Source: Virgibacillus siamensis (GTDB lineage: Bacteria; Bacillota; Bacilli; Bacillales; Amphibacillaceae). From it: a stretch of DNA of 64,000 nucleotides. The notes beneath the pieces are model-generated. The model was not told the DNA's origin and made no database searches. It worked only from the letters and a program-made list of their open reading frames with translations. The translations under genes were made by a program, and so were the position numbers. Below, piece by piece: positions 50,636-58,806 of this stretch (the stretch's first letter is position 1; each line of letters opens with the position of its first letter). The stretch covers positions 2,170,001-2,234,000 of the forward strand of contig NZ_FUIH01000007.1 in assembly GCF_900162695.1 (NCBI RefSeq). Direction: 5' to 3'.

Positions 50636-51607
50636 ATGCTGGGGAAGCATTTGTTTACATTAATATTTGGAGGTTTATTGATTTTCCTTATTTTCATTCC
50701 GGCAGTCCATGCGGATAATGAAGAAACTTATTCGGTCGGAACAGAAATGATGGATGTGAAAGCTGCACCTGCACATGATGCTGAAACCGTGGGCCATCTG
50801 GTCAGAGGAGATAGTGTTACCATTTTCCAGGAAAAGTATGGCTGGGCACAAACTTATTTTAACGGGCAAAAGGTATGGGTAGCATCGCAGTACCTTATTT
50901 CTAATAAAAAAGAAATTACAACACATGATGAAACTGCTGCCAATGTGGAAATGGCAAGCGCGGAATCGGAAACTGTCGATGATAATAGTAAGCCGCAAGC
51001 ATCCACGAGAGAATTTGAACCAGGACAAGTCCTGACAACCTCCATATCCATCGACAAAGACAGGCCTTTATCCGGGTATCATATTGTGATTGATCCAGGC
51101 CATGGGGGCAAAGACCCGGGAGCAATTGGTGCGGAACATGCCAAAGAGAAAAGGTTTACACTGTCAACAGCTGAAGCAGTTGCCAAAAAGCTGCGGAATA
51201 AAGGCGCAGGGGTAACCTTAACCAGGACAGACGACACTTATATTTCACTGGAAAAACGTGTCGAAATCAGTAATGACAACCCGACCGACTTATTTATTAG
51301 TCTCCACTTTAATGCATTTGGGGAATCTTCTGTTGGAGGAGTCAGCACGTTTTACAGTAAAGACATGAAATCGAAAAATGTTGCGGAATCAATTCAAAAT
51401 GCGTTAACAAAAAATATCGAACTAAAAACCCGCGGAACACAAAACGAAGATTATTATGTCCTGCGCAACAACAGCAACCCTGCAATACTGATGGAACTTG
51501 GGTTTATAACAAATCCAAAAGACCTTGAAAGCATCCAATCAGCGGAATACCGGAATAAAGTCGCAACAAGTATAGCAAACGCACTTGAACATCAATTCCG
51601 CAAATAA
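50636..51607 (+). CDS. N-acetylmuramoyl-L-alanine amidase (Amidase_3) with SH3b domain
   Basis: 323 residues. A signal peptide (about 1-23, ending VHA) is followed by a bacterial SH3 domain (about 30-90: DAETVGHLVRGDSVTIFQEK, YGWAQTYFNGQKVWVASQYL), a linker, and a zinc amidase domain (about 145-320). The latter has VIDPGHGGKDPGAIGA, LFISLHFNAFGES and ILMELGFITNPKDLES, covering the zinc histidines and catalytic glutamate. It cuts the bond between muramic acid and the stem peptide in cell-wall remodelling. GGGAGTGAG precedes the ATG. Confidence 0.93.
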   Translation: MLGKHLFTLIFGGLLIFLIFIPAVHADNEETYSVGTEMMDVKAAPAHDAETVGHLVRGDSVTIFQEKYGWAQTYFNGQKVWVASQYLISNKKEITTHDETAANVEMASAESETVDDNSKPQASTREFEPGQVLTTSISIDKDRPLSGYHIVIDPGHGGKDPGAIGAEHAKEKRFTLSTAEAVAKKLRNKGAGVTLTRTDDTYISLEKRVEISNDNPTDLFISLHFNAFGESSVGGVSTFYSKDMKSKNVAESIQNALTKNIELKTRGTQNEDYYVLRNNSNPAILMELGFITNPKDLESIQSAEYRNKVATSIANALEHQFRK

Positions 51608-51611
51608 TATT

Positions 51612-51644
51612 AAAAACGGGTAGTGCAGGCACCACCCGTTTTTT
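51612..51644. repeat. REP-like palindrome, copy 5
   Basis: AAAAACGGGTAGTGC then AGGCACCACCCGTTTTTT, between the convergent amidase and GH84 genes; it can act as a shared terminator. Confidence 0.8.
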
Positions 51645-51654
51645 CTTCCTATTC

Positions 51655-54207
51655 TTACTGTTCGATGATCAGTACGATGTTGTCTTGGATTTGGATGTGG
51701 GTTCCGGGTTTTGCGTTGTCCCGCAGCCAGTCGTTGGCGTGGATGCTAAGAACATATCCGTCATCCGGAATTACGGAATTATTCCCTCCCCTATCGACAA
51801 CAACGCCATCCACAACTGTTACTTCATATCCCCACTGATTTGTTCCGGTCCGTTCACCCTGTTCAGGGGTATACTTTATAAGCTCCCCGGCACCCCGAAA
51901 CGTATTCACTCCATCCAGTTCCCGGTAATTTGTAACATTTGCCTCCCACATGCTGTCCATCAAAAATGGTTTTATGACACTTGCTCCAATTTTTTGCGGC
52001 ATTTCATTTACCTGAATCATTAAGTCTCTAAGTTCGTCCTGGTATTGATCTGCTTTTTCCTGCTGTCCATCTTTTTTGGCCATCAGATAGTGAACGGCTG
52101 CCACACCAGCCTTACCGTAGACATCCAGATTTTGCAAATATGGTTCAACCGACTTCAAAAAGTCCTCATCGTCCAATTCCTCACGAAGTTTTTCCGGCAT
52201 TTGATTCATTTCTTCGAACGCAGCAATCAGTTCCGCTGCCTCGGTTTCCGCATCCCCTGTTTCGTACGATTCCATGAATGCATCAATCGATGGCTGCAGC
52301 ATTAATTCCATTGGCGGTATGTTCAATGCACTTTGCACCAGAAATGGCTTTATCACACCAACACCAATTTCTTGCGGGGTGTTTTGCGTATCAATTATAA
52401 CCTCTATAAGGTTTTCCCGATATTTACGCGCCTTCGCTTTATTGCCGCTCTTTTCCGCAACTAAATAATTGACTGCCAATTCACCCGCTTCACCATACGT
52501 GCTCAACTTTTCCAAATAGGGATCTATTTCTTCCAAAAAGTGTTTATTTTCCATTTGAACAAGCATTTTTCCAGGCAGCTGCTGCAACTTTTCAAATTCT
52601 GCAATCAGCTCCCTTCTTGCCTGATCAGCATTATCCTTCTGATAGGATTCCCAGAATAGTTCAATCAGTGGTTTAATGGTCAGCGATTCTGTATTATTAA
52701 TCGGAGAAGAATACGAATTCTCCGCAAATGTTCTCAATAAATCTGCTGCCTCTCCGCCAAATGACTGAATACTGCGTTCCCATGATTCCCGCGGGTTATA
52801 ATTTTTTGGATTCCATGTATAATCAGCAATCGTAAACAGTGGAATTTTCGAAGCTTCTGCCTCATTCATCGGATTCGCGGTCAATCCGATCACACCATGT
52901 TCCGTCAAATTGGCATCCCTTTTTACGAGGGGCCCAAGAAACAATCGATTACGGTCATAATCATTCACAGGATAGTTATCCCATAAAAGTAAATCATGCT
53001 GAAAAACAGTTGCTGTCTTTTCCGCACCTTCCGAGGTAACTTTTTCCGAAACAACCTTTGGCCCTGTCCACATCACGACAATGTCATCATGCAGCAACTC
53101 TGCAAACCGCTCACGGTAGGCCGTTGAGCTGCTTCCGGCATATTCTGTCGGTACTGTAATCAAACGTTTCGCCCCATCATGTGTTTGGATAAATGCTTCA
53201 TTAAAACGATTTAAAAGATACGCATGGGCTGCTGCAACGGGATTCTCATCATCACCGAATTTTTCCTGATCCTGTTCACAATGCAGACTTTTACTTATAT
53301 CATCCAAAAAAATGGCATAAGATCGGACGCCAAGATCCCACATTTTCTGCATCTTGTCTTTTAATAAATTAAAATCTTCATCCCCAGAAAAACAAACCGT
53401 GTTTCCAGGTGACAACGAAAACGTGAACTGAACATGATTTTCGTTTGATTTATTTATCAGTTCATCCAGTTTTGCCAATTCATCTTCAGGATAGGGCTCC
53501 CGCCACTTTTCACGGTGATATGGATCATCTTTTGGTGCATAAATATACGTATTCAGCTTATTATCCCCATAAAATTCAATTTGGCTGAGCCGGTCCTCAT
53601 TTGTCCACGGCGGACCGTAAAATCCCTCGATAGACCCGCGGATCGGCATTTCCGGCCAGTCACGGATCTCTACTGCAGGAACCCAATCCCTTCCAGTTCT
53701 CTTCAGAATCAATTGTTTGAACGTCTGAGCTGCATAAAATGTACCCGCCTTATCTTTCCCAGCAAGAACAATCTGTTTTTCGTCCGCATTTTTGGCGGCT
53801 AGAACATATCCTTCATCTTTCAAAGCTGCCGGTCCTTCGATTCCAAGATTGCTTAATACATCAGCGGCCCCCGAATTTTCCCCCGGTCCGCCGATCCAAA
53901 TCGTTACCGGTGTATTGATATCGTCACCGGACTTCTTACGGACAATCCGCTTTACATCTGCGGATTTTAGTGCATCCACTACTTCGCGGACTGCCTGTTC
54001 ATCTGTGTTTTCTCCAATCACCAAGCCAACGACCGGTGTCAGCGGAAAACCCTTACCCAAGTCTGTTATTTCCTGTGGCTTTGGATTTATGGCCGGATTT
54101 TCTTCCCCTTTTGCATGTACCTGTTTTGCATTCATAAATAATGGTGCACATATAAATAAAGCAAGACAAGCAAGCACCGCCATTTTAACGTAACTGGATT
54201 TCTCCAT
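51655..54207 (-). CDS. Secreted beta-N-acetylhexosaminidase, GH84 family, with duplicated C-terminal helical module
   Basis: 850 residues from ATG 54207, which follows AAGGAGGAG. Signal peptide about 1-32 (KMAVLACLALFICAPLF, cleaved after VHA). An N-terminal domain (about 40-170) precedes the GH84 barrel (about 175-465): IRGSIEGFYGPPWTNEDR, YAPKDDPYHREKWREPYP, and the catalytic aspartate pair D302-D303 in AIFLDDISKSLH, as in NagJ. Residues 510-629 and 636-752 are two diverged copies of one helical module, each ending in VIKPFL. A short beta-rich domain ends the protein. The enzyme probably trims GlcNAc from glycans or muropeptides. Confidence 0.9.
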   Translation of the reverse strand: MEKSSYVKMAVLACLALFICAPLFMNAKQVHAKGEENPAINPKPQEITDLGKGFPLTPVVGLVIGENTDEQAVREVVDALKSADVKRIVRKKSGDDINTPVTIWIGGPGENSGAADVLSNLGIEGPAALKDEGYVLAAKNADEKQIVLAGKDKAGTFYAAQTFKQLILKRTGRDWVPAVEIRDWPEMPIRGSIEGFYGPPWTNEDRLSQIEFYGDNKLNTYIYAPKDDPYHREKWREPYPEDELAKLDELINKSNENHVQFTFSLSPGNTVCFSGDEDFNLLKDKMQKMWDLGVRSYAIFLDDISKSLHCEQDQEKFGDDENPVAAAHAYLLNRFNEAFIQTHDGAKRLITVPTEYAGSSSTAYRERFAELLHDDIVVMWTGPKVVSEKVTSEGAEKTATVFQHDLLLWDNYPVNDYDRNRLFLGPLVKRDANLTEHGVIGLTANPMNEAEASKIPLFTIADYTWNPKNYNPRESWERSIQSFGGEAADLLRTFAENSYSSPINNTESLTIKPLIELFWESYQKDNADQARRELIAEFEKLQQLPGKMLVQMENKHFLEEIDPYLEKLSTYGEAGELAVNYLVAEKSGNKAKARKYRENLIEVIIDTQNTPQEIGVGVIKPFLVQSALNIPPMELMLQPSIDAFMESYETGDAETEAAELIAAFEEMNQMPEKLREELDDEDFLKSVEPYLQNLDVYGKAGVAAVHYLMAKKDGQQEKADQYQDELRDLMIQVNEMPQKIGASVIKPFLMDSMWEANVTNYRELDGVNTFRGAGELIKYTPEQGERTGTNQWGYEVTVVDGVVVDRGGNNSVIPDDGYVLSIHANDWLRDNAKPGTHIQIQDNIVLIIEQ

Positions 54208-54521
54208 CTTTCTCCTCCTTTGAATTGGTATTTGTTGATAATTTATACTAAAATAATGCACTATCAACCATAAAGTTAATAAAAAAGGCATGGTGATAGG
54301 AAAGAGAACTTCTCTTCAGTTATCACCATGCCTAATCGAATTAGTAACATGTAGTTCTATAAAATTATTGCTGTACCCTTGAATATTCCAGCTCACTATC
54401 ATCTCTATCAAAAATATATCAAAAATATCGAAAAATTCCCATAGACATTCAGAAGCATCTTTTCCCCCAAGCTTCAACTTCATTTGACCTATTTTAGCAA
54501 AACCCATGAATAAAGTACTGT
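54208..54521. other. Leader/intergenic region upstream of the GH84 gene
   Basis: No supported gene. A 63-codon minus-strand frame (54316-54507) lacks a ribosome site and overlaps a hairpin. The minus-strand terminator at 54281-54332 lies inside this region, so any GH84 transcript starting upstream would meet it before the coding sequence. Confidence 0.5.
54281..54332 (-). terminator. Strong hairpin/terminator in the GH84 leader
   Basis: On the minus strand GGCATGGTGATA..GAGAA / TTCTC..TATCACCATGCC is a long stem with small internal loops, followed by six T. It lies 74 bases upstream of the GH84 start. Confidence 0.75.
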
Positions 54522-54568
54522 AAAATTCGACAAATTTCGAGTGTTGCCTCCCACCTGGCGAAAAAATT
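54522..54568. repeat. REP-like palindrome, copy 6 (long form)
   Basis: AAAATTCGACAAATTTCGAG then TGTTGCCTCCCACCTGG and CGAAAAAATT. The outer arms TTCGACA/TGgCGAA pair imperfectly. Confidence 0.7.
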
Positions 54569-54580
54569 CTTCAGAAGGAC

Positions 54581-54609
54581 TTGACATCTGCTTCAATGTG
54601 TCGTACTAT
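54581..54609 (+). promoter_or_regulatory. Promoter of the S-box transcript
   Basis: Consensus TTGACA (54581-54586), 17-base spacer, TACTAT (54604-54609), about 25 bases before the riboswitch. Confidence 0.85.
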
Positions 54610-54639
54610 TTTAAACAATTTCATAATAGTTCATGAAAT

Positions 54640-54744
54640 TCTTATCATGAGAGGTGGAGGGAATTGGCCCTTGGAAGCCTCGGCAGCGGACCCGCCATGG
54701 GTACTGTGCCAAATCCAAAAGACACAATTGTCTTAAAGATAAGG
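54640..54744 (+). ncRNA. SAM-I (S-box) riboswitch
   Basis: CTTATCATGAGAGGTGGAGG opens with the P1 strand and conserved kink-turn region. GGCCC..TGGAAGCCTCGGCA, GGTACTGTGCCAAATCC and GATAAG (54738-54743), which closes P1, complete the S-box consensus. It senses S-adenosylmethionine and stops transcription when methionine supply is high. Confidence 0.95.
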
Positions 54745-54766
54745 AGAGGCTCGGATATACGTAGTT

Positions 54767-54800
54767 ACACCTCTTCTTTAAAAAAGAAGGAGGTGTTTTT
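54767..54800 (+). terminator. S-box terminator whose 3' arm carries a ribosome binding site
   Basis: ACACCTCTTCTTT-aaa-AAAGAAGGAGGTGT followed by TTTT. The arm AAGGAGGTG is at the same time the Shine-Dalgarno of a 13-codon frame starting at 54803. Confidence 0.9.
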
Positions 54801-54802
54801 TA

Positions 54803-54844
54803 ATGAGTGGCTGCAAGCAGGAAACATGTAAATTACACAATTAA
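54803..54844 (+). CDS. 13-residue Cys-containing peptide under S-box control
   Basis: ATG 54803 lies eight bases after AAGGAGGTG and encodes MSGCKQETCKLHN, then TAA. It has two cysteines five residues apart, lysines and one histidine. It precedes the OsmC gene on the same transcript by 61 bases. No family is recognised. It could be a thiol or metal-binding peptide, a leader whose translation affects the next gene, or chance; the perfect ribosome site argues it is translated. Confidence 0.5.
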   Translation: MSGCKQETCKLHN

Positions 54845-54905
54845 ACCCGAGTATTTCAATCACTTTACTTAAAAAATGCAAACCAACCCTAAGGAGGAAT
54901 TTATA

Positions 54906-55352
54906 ATGGCAAACGTTACATTCGCATCTGAAGTAACATGGAGTGGAAATGGAGTTCTTTCAACGGCAGATGTGCAAGGAAAGAAATTTAATATTGATGA
55001 ACCAAGAGAACTCGGTGGCACTGATCAGGCTCCAAATCCGGTGGAGTATTTGCTTGGCGCACTGGGAGGGTGCATCAATGTACTGGTAACTTCATTCGCG
55101 AAGCAATTTTCGGTTGAAGTAAAGGATCTTAGCGTACACATCGAAGGGGATCTCGATCCGGATGGTTTTCAAGGGAAAAACCCTAACGTTCGACCGGGAT
55201 ATCAGGAAATACGTTATCGAATTGACATCGATTCTCCATCCCCGGATGAAAACGTAAAGGCCTTAATTGAGCACGTTGAAAAAGTTTGTCCAGTCAAAGA
55301 TACATTACAGGGAACTGCCGTAAAGAACCTGAATTATATAAGTGCCACCTGA
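54906..55352 (+). CDS. OsmC family protein (thiol peroxidase-like)
   Basis: 148 residues. The OsmC fold is indicated by VTFASEVTWSGNGVLST, GTDQAPNPVEYLLGALGGCINVLV with the catalytic cysteine in GGC, and the second cysteine in HVEKVCPVKDTL. Members reduce organic hydroperoxides or bind thiol-linked ligands. AAGGAGG precedes ATG 54906. Placement behind a SAM riboswitch ties it to sulfur amino acid supply, so a sulfur-linked substrate is plausible, by inference. Confidence 0.88.
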   Translation: MANVTFASEVTWSGNGVLSTADVQGKKFNIDEPRELGGTDQAPNPVEYLLGALGGCINVLVTSFAKQFSVEVKDLSVHIEGDLDPDGFQGKNPNVRPGYQEIRYRIDIDSPSPDENVKALIEHVEKVCPVKDTLQGTAVKNLNYISAT

Positions 55353-55432
55353 TTGGAAACCAATTATTTATGTCACATGCACAGTTTAAACTCCTTTTAG
55401 AGAAGGAAGAAACTAACTAAAGGAGTGATTCT

Positions 55433-55969
55433 GTGACACTGACAAATACGCAGTTAAATGAGTTAAAGAATGACCTTTTGAGTATGAGAAAAAACTTGAA
55501 GGAACAGGATTCTGCGGAACAGGCAGTCGAAAATGATCCAGACGAATTGAATGTTGCAGATAACCATCTTGCGGATTCCGCCGGGGCTTTTGTGGACCGC
55601 CAGCAGCAAATTGCGGAAAGCAGTTTAAATGAGGAGCAGTTAACCCAGGTAAATGAAGCACTGGAGCGAATAAGCGATGGCAGCTATGGTATCTGTGTGG
55701 ACACTGGAAAGGAAATTCCATTTGAACGGTTGAAAGCAATTCCGTACACCAAACGAACTGTCAAGGCTGAAAATAGTTACAGAAGACAGCAGAATCAGAC
55801 GGCAACAGCTGCAGACGACAATACCAGTAAGCTTCTAAAGCCAAGCGGTCAAATGGAAGACTCCAGAAACCGCACACTTGAACGAATTGAAAAGGAACAC
55901 AATACAATTGAAAGAGCGGATGATCCATCCCGATTCAATGAAGAACCAAACGACCAGACTAAATGGTAA
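55433..55969 (+). CDS. YteA/YocK-like TraR/DksA family protein with degenerate zinc finger
   Basis: 178 residues from GTG 55433 (AAGGAGTGA upstream). An N-terminal coiled coil (about 5-85: LNELKNDLLSMRKNLKEQD, FVDRQQQIAESSLNEEQLTQ) is followed by a DksA-like motif GSYGICVDTGKEIPFERLKAIPYTKRTV. Of the four zinc cysteines only one remains, as in YteA and YocK of Bacillus. DksA-type proteins enter the RNA polymerase secondary channel; the role of the Bacillus members is not settled. Confidence 0.85.
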   Translation: MTLTNTQLNELKNDLLSMRKNLKEQDSAEQAVENDPDELNVADNHLADSAGAFVDRQQQIAESSLNEEQLTQVNEALERISDGSYGICVDTGKEIPFERLKAIPYTKRTVKAENSYRRQQNQTATAADDNTSKLLKPSGQMEDSRNRTLERIEKEHNTIERADDPSRFNEEPNDQTKW

Positions 55970-55997
55970 ATTAAACAGCGCGCCATTATCCCAAAGA

Positions 55998-56126
55998 GGC
56001 TGGGGCACATCAAAAAAGTGTAATCCAAAAGCCGAACAATAAGTATATTTCCGGAGCGGCTATACGCTCCATTTTCGAATTTGTTCGTTCGGTTTTTTCT
56101 TTTTAATAATACACTTTGGCCCAGCC
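55998..56126. repeat. Short MITE-like intergenic element
   Basis: GGCTGGG (55998-56004) and CCCAGCC (56120-56126) bound the element. Nested AAGTGTA/TACACTT, GCCGAACAA/TTGTTCG and GAGCG/CGCTC arms follow inward. It is related in ends and layout to the 234-base element at 35912. Confidence 0.7.
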
Positions 56127-56153
56127 CCTCCATATAAAAATCCACGCAACCTT

Positions 56154-56186
56154 AATTTGACATAGCCTGTCACCTGTCGAATTTTG
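56154..56186. repeat. REP-like palindrome, copy 7 (one base from a stop codon)
   Basis: AATTTGACATAGCCTGTCAC then CTGTCGAATTTTG. Read from the DUF3231 gene it is TGA, C, AAAATTCGACAGGTGACAGG. Confidence 0.75.
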
Positions 56187-57215
56187 TCACCCATCAAATC
56201 CTTGGCGTTTCTTTTTGGCTAGTTTTTGACGGTCTATGGTACCTGGCGGCTGCTCAAGCCAGTTGTTTTGTATCATAATATCCGCACCGCTTTTCGATAA
56301 CCGGGCAACTTCCAATGACAAACGCTCATAATTGATTACTAAATCAGAGCGCTGACTGGCTGCTGCTGCTGTGGCATAGTTTCCAATCCCCGATGACATA
56401 ATCAACGACATGTGAAACATCGCCAATTTATCGGAAAACGTTTATGTTGCTGAGTTGCTTACCCCGACATCCGGCAAATGCGGCGGTTCAATATTTTCAT
56501 TCACCAACATATCCGCGAAAATCTGCATATCTTTTTTTGAAATTTCTCTTCCCCGCAGCATAAACTGCTGAACATCCTTTGTTGGTGACGTTTGTGCAAA
56601 GGCTAAACATAATTTAATCCCAAGGGAATTTGTCATTACATTAAAATACAAATGTGAGATTTCGATTGCATTTAGTGGACGCTTATCCCCAAATGGATTA
56701 ATTCCGCTATAATACTTTTTGCTATCGACAAAATCAGTTCGCTTCGGCAGCTCAATATAAGGATGTCTTGAATTTACACCTTTTTCAAGCGCCACTCCCA
56801 TTGATAGGTTATAAAGTTCATTTGTTTCAATCAAACACCGGGAGAAATATTGACGCATGTCATCCCGATAGGACATGGAGGAAAATCCGCTATACGTTAT
56901 CATTCCAACCTTTGCCATATGATTTACATATGTAAGGCAAAACAAATCGGTAAAAAGCCAAGGCGCATCCATATTGATATCACTTTCTGTAAATCCGACT
57001 GGAATTTCACACTTTTCGTCCTCAAAAACAGCCTCAAGTTGCTCCAAATGTTTTGCCGATATATCATAGGCATGCTGTAAAACCGGTTTTATATCCGAAT
57101 CCTGTATATCTTTCAGCATAAATCGCAACATACAGCGTGCCATACTATCATTCATATAACCCGTCCACAGACCCGCAATCTCGGAAGAAGTCAGATGAAT
57201 CTTATTTTCACCCAT
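56187..57215 (-). pseudogene. DUF3231 family gene interrupted by a nonsense codon
   Basis: From ATG 57215 (CAGGAGG upstream) the frame reads 257 codons as a DUF3231 protein: two four-helix units with HAYDISAKHLEQLEAVF and YFNVMTNSLGIKLCLAFAQ. It meets TAA at 56442-56444. The same frame continues without shift as TFSDKLAMFHMSLIMSSGIG, then the typical C-terminus LVINYERLSLEVARLSKSGADIMIQ-type and EQPPGTIDRQKLAKK. Total length with the stop is 342 codons, the normal family size. One base change inactivated or truncated the gene. DUF3231 proteins are ferritin-like and often spore-associated; function unknown. Confidence 0.85.
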
Positions 57216-57310
57216 AAAAGAACCTCCTGCAAAATCCATTAATACAAATATTATTCGCAACAACATACATCTTATACGAAACCACGGATTTCCATTCGAT
57301 ATTTTACAAC

Positions 57311-57343
57311 AAAATTCAGGCGGCGCCTGTCACCTGTCGAATT
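57311..57343. repeat. REP-like palindrome, copy 8 (abuts a stop codon)
   Basis: AAAATTCAGGCGGCGCCTGT then CACCTGTCGAATT. The TGA of the response regulator gene directly follows on the minus strand. Confidence 0.75.
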
Positions 57344-57985
57344 TCAGCTGATTACATACTGTACGAAGCCTTTTGCGTTGGCGTACAGGGCAGCTTGGGT
57401 TCTGTCGGTGAGGGCAAGTTTTGCTAGTATTTGACTGACATGTTTTTTTACGGTGTACTCTGTTATGAACATTGACTTTGAAATTTGTCTATTCGAATAC
57501 CCCTTACCCAGTTCAATTAATATTTCCATTTCCTTCGGAGTCAGCTTTTCCTGATATTCTTCTCCGGCAAAATGGTCCGCGGCGTTGATCACAAAATCCA
57601 TTACACTGGGGTCATAATATTTGCGTCCTTTACTGACTACCTTTATAGCATGAAGCAATTCTTCCGGATAAGCTTCTTTTAAAAGGTAACCATCCACCCC
57701 CAGCTCTCGTGCCCGCCGAAAGTCCAACTCACATGTAGAGGATGTCAAAATGATAAATTTACATGTGGTTCCCTGATTCATCAATTCCGTTATCAGGTCA
57801 AATCTGGATTCATCGGCCAATTGAGCGCCAACCAATACGATTTCCGGGTTGACTTCCGCAAACAGTTCCACTGCTTGTTCGTAACTCCCTGCTTCTCCGG
57901 CAATATCGAATGTATCGTCCAATCCCAGTGCAGATGCCAATCCTATTCTGATTAATGGAAAATCATCAACAATTACTACCTTCAT
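57344..57985 (-). CDS. Orphan NarL/LuxR-type response regulator with a receiver lacking the phospho-acceptor aspartate
   Basis: 213 residues from ATG 57985. The receiver keeps the acidic pair D7-D8 (VVIVDDFP), the threonine/serine switch (FIILTSS) and the lysine (GYLLKEAYPEE). Where the phosphorylated aspartate belongs (after NPEIVLV) there is glycine 53, reading VGAQLADE. The C-terminal HTH is normal: LTPKEMEILIELGKGYSNRQ, ISKSMFITEYTVKKHVSQIL. It probably binds DNA independently of a kinase, and no kinase gene is nearby. It is divergent from three genes for secreted coiled-coil proteins, its likely targets. Confidence 0.87.
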   Translation of the reverse strand: MKVVIVDDFPLIRIGLASALGLDDTFDIAGEAGSYEQAVELFAEVNPEIVLVGAQLADESRFDLITELMNQGTTCKFIILTSSTCELDFRRARELGVDGYLLKEAYPEELLHAIKVVSKGRKYYDPSVMDFVINAADHFAGEEYQEKLTPKEMEILIELGKGYSNRQISKSMFITEYTVKKHVSQILAKLALTDRTQAALYANAKGFVQYVIS

Positions 57986-58355
57986 GAATACAGCCACCCC
58001 TTATATAATATTTGGGACGTATTTCACAACTGCGAGCATCGTCCTGTTATCGCTATCCTAGTCTATTATATCTAGTTCCGGAAGAAAATTTTGTCGGTTC
58101 CTGTAAATGTTAGCTTCTATTTTTGCCGAATACTATCAAACATTAGAGAAACATGGTAAAACTATCCCTCAAAAGGAGTATAACTACGTTGCAAAGCCCC
58201 ATAAAAAGTAGACTAAAGTGACCAAAAAACCCCTCCAACGCGTGACGAGAATACAACTGTGTCCGCTTACACTTGAGTTATATACCACATCAGAACATAT
58301 CGATTCAGGGGGTGAACACCCGTATTCCTACTATCCAAAGAAAGGAAAGGTGATT
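57986..58355. other. Divergent regulatory region between the pseudo-receiver gene and the secreted-protein genes
   Basis: 370 bases. I see AAAAGGAG near 58172 followed by a ten-codon frame from TTG 58191, and a weak TTGAGT/CATATC pair near 58273-58301. None is strong. The length exceeds that needed for two promoters, so operators are likely here. Confidence 0.45.
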
Positions 58356-58793
58356 TTGAAAAAAACAATCGCTGCACTGCTCGTTCTCAGCTGTCTGCTT
58401 GGATTTGCCACCATATACGCAGCACCTAAATTATGGACAGGGCAACCGTTAATGGATAACGCGAAAATCAAGAAGCAGATAAAAACAGTCAACATAATAA
58501 CTGATAAAGAATTAGCAGCTTTCCAAACGTTTTTGCGGGAACAGAAGAAACAGTCCACCATAAAAATAAATCGAAACATTATGCAATTCTCTCACGCCTC
58601 ATCAGACCAAACACGGCAACGTATTAAAGGATATCGGGATCAGTACACGGAAGCATTAAAGGGGATCACAGCAAATCATGATCAGAACCCGCTAAAAGAC
58701 TTTGCAGAAAAAGAACGTCACCGACTGCAATCCGAAATAGAACAAGACATTGCGGATGCACTTGCTGACAGATTAACTAAAACAAATCAATAA
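58356..58793 (+). CDS. Secreted helical protein of unknown function (145 aa), first of three
   Basis: The TTG at 58356 follows GGAAAGGTG and starts KKTIAALLVLSCLLGFATIYA, a signal peptide. The in-frame codons upstream lack a ribosome site. The mature part (about 120 residues) is charged and predicted helical: KIKKQIKTVNIITDKELAAF, FLREQKKQSTIKINRN, and a C-terminal EKERHRLQSEIEQDIADALA coil. No known family. It heads a probable operon with two more secreted coiled-coil proteins; the next start is 13 bases on. Confidence 0.65.
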   Translation: MKKTIAALLVLSCLLGFATIYAAPKLWTGQPLMDNAKIKKQIKTVNIITDKELAAFQTFLREQKKQSTIKINRNIMQFSHASSDQTRQRIKGYRDQYTEALKGITANHDQNPLKDFAEKERHRLQSEIEQDIADALADRLTKTNQ

Positions 58794-58806
58794 AGGGGAG
58801 AATACG

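Noticed and set aside
54316..54507. 63-codon minus-strand frame upstream of the GH84 gene
   Set aside because: It has no ribosome site, overlaps a hairpin/terminator and has no recognisable motif; kept only as part of the leader description.
58218..58355. 46-residue N-terminal extension of the first secreted protein
   Set aside because: No ribosome site; the TTG at 58356 has one and begins a typical signal peptide.
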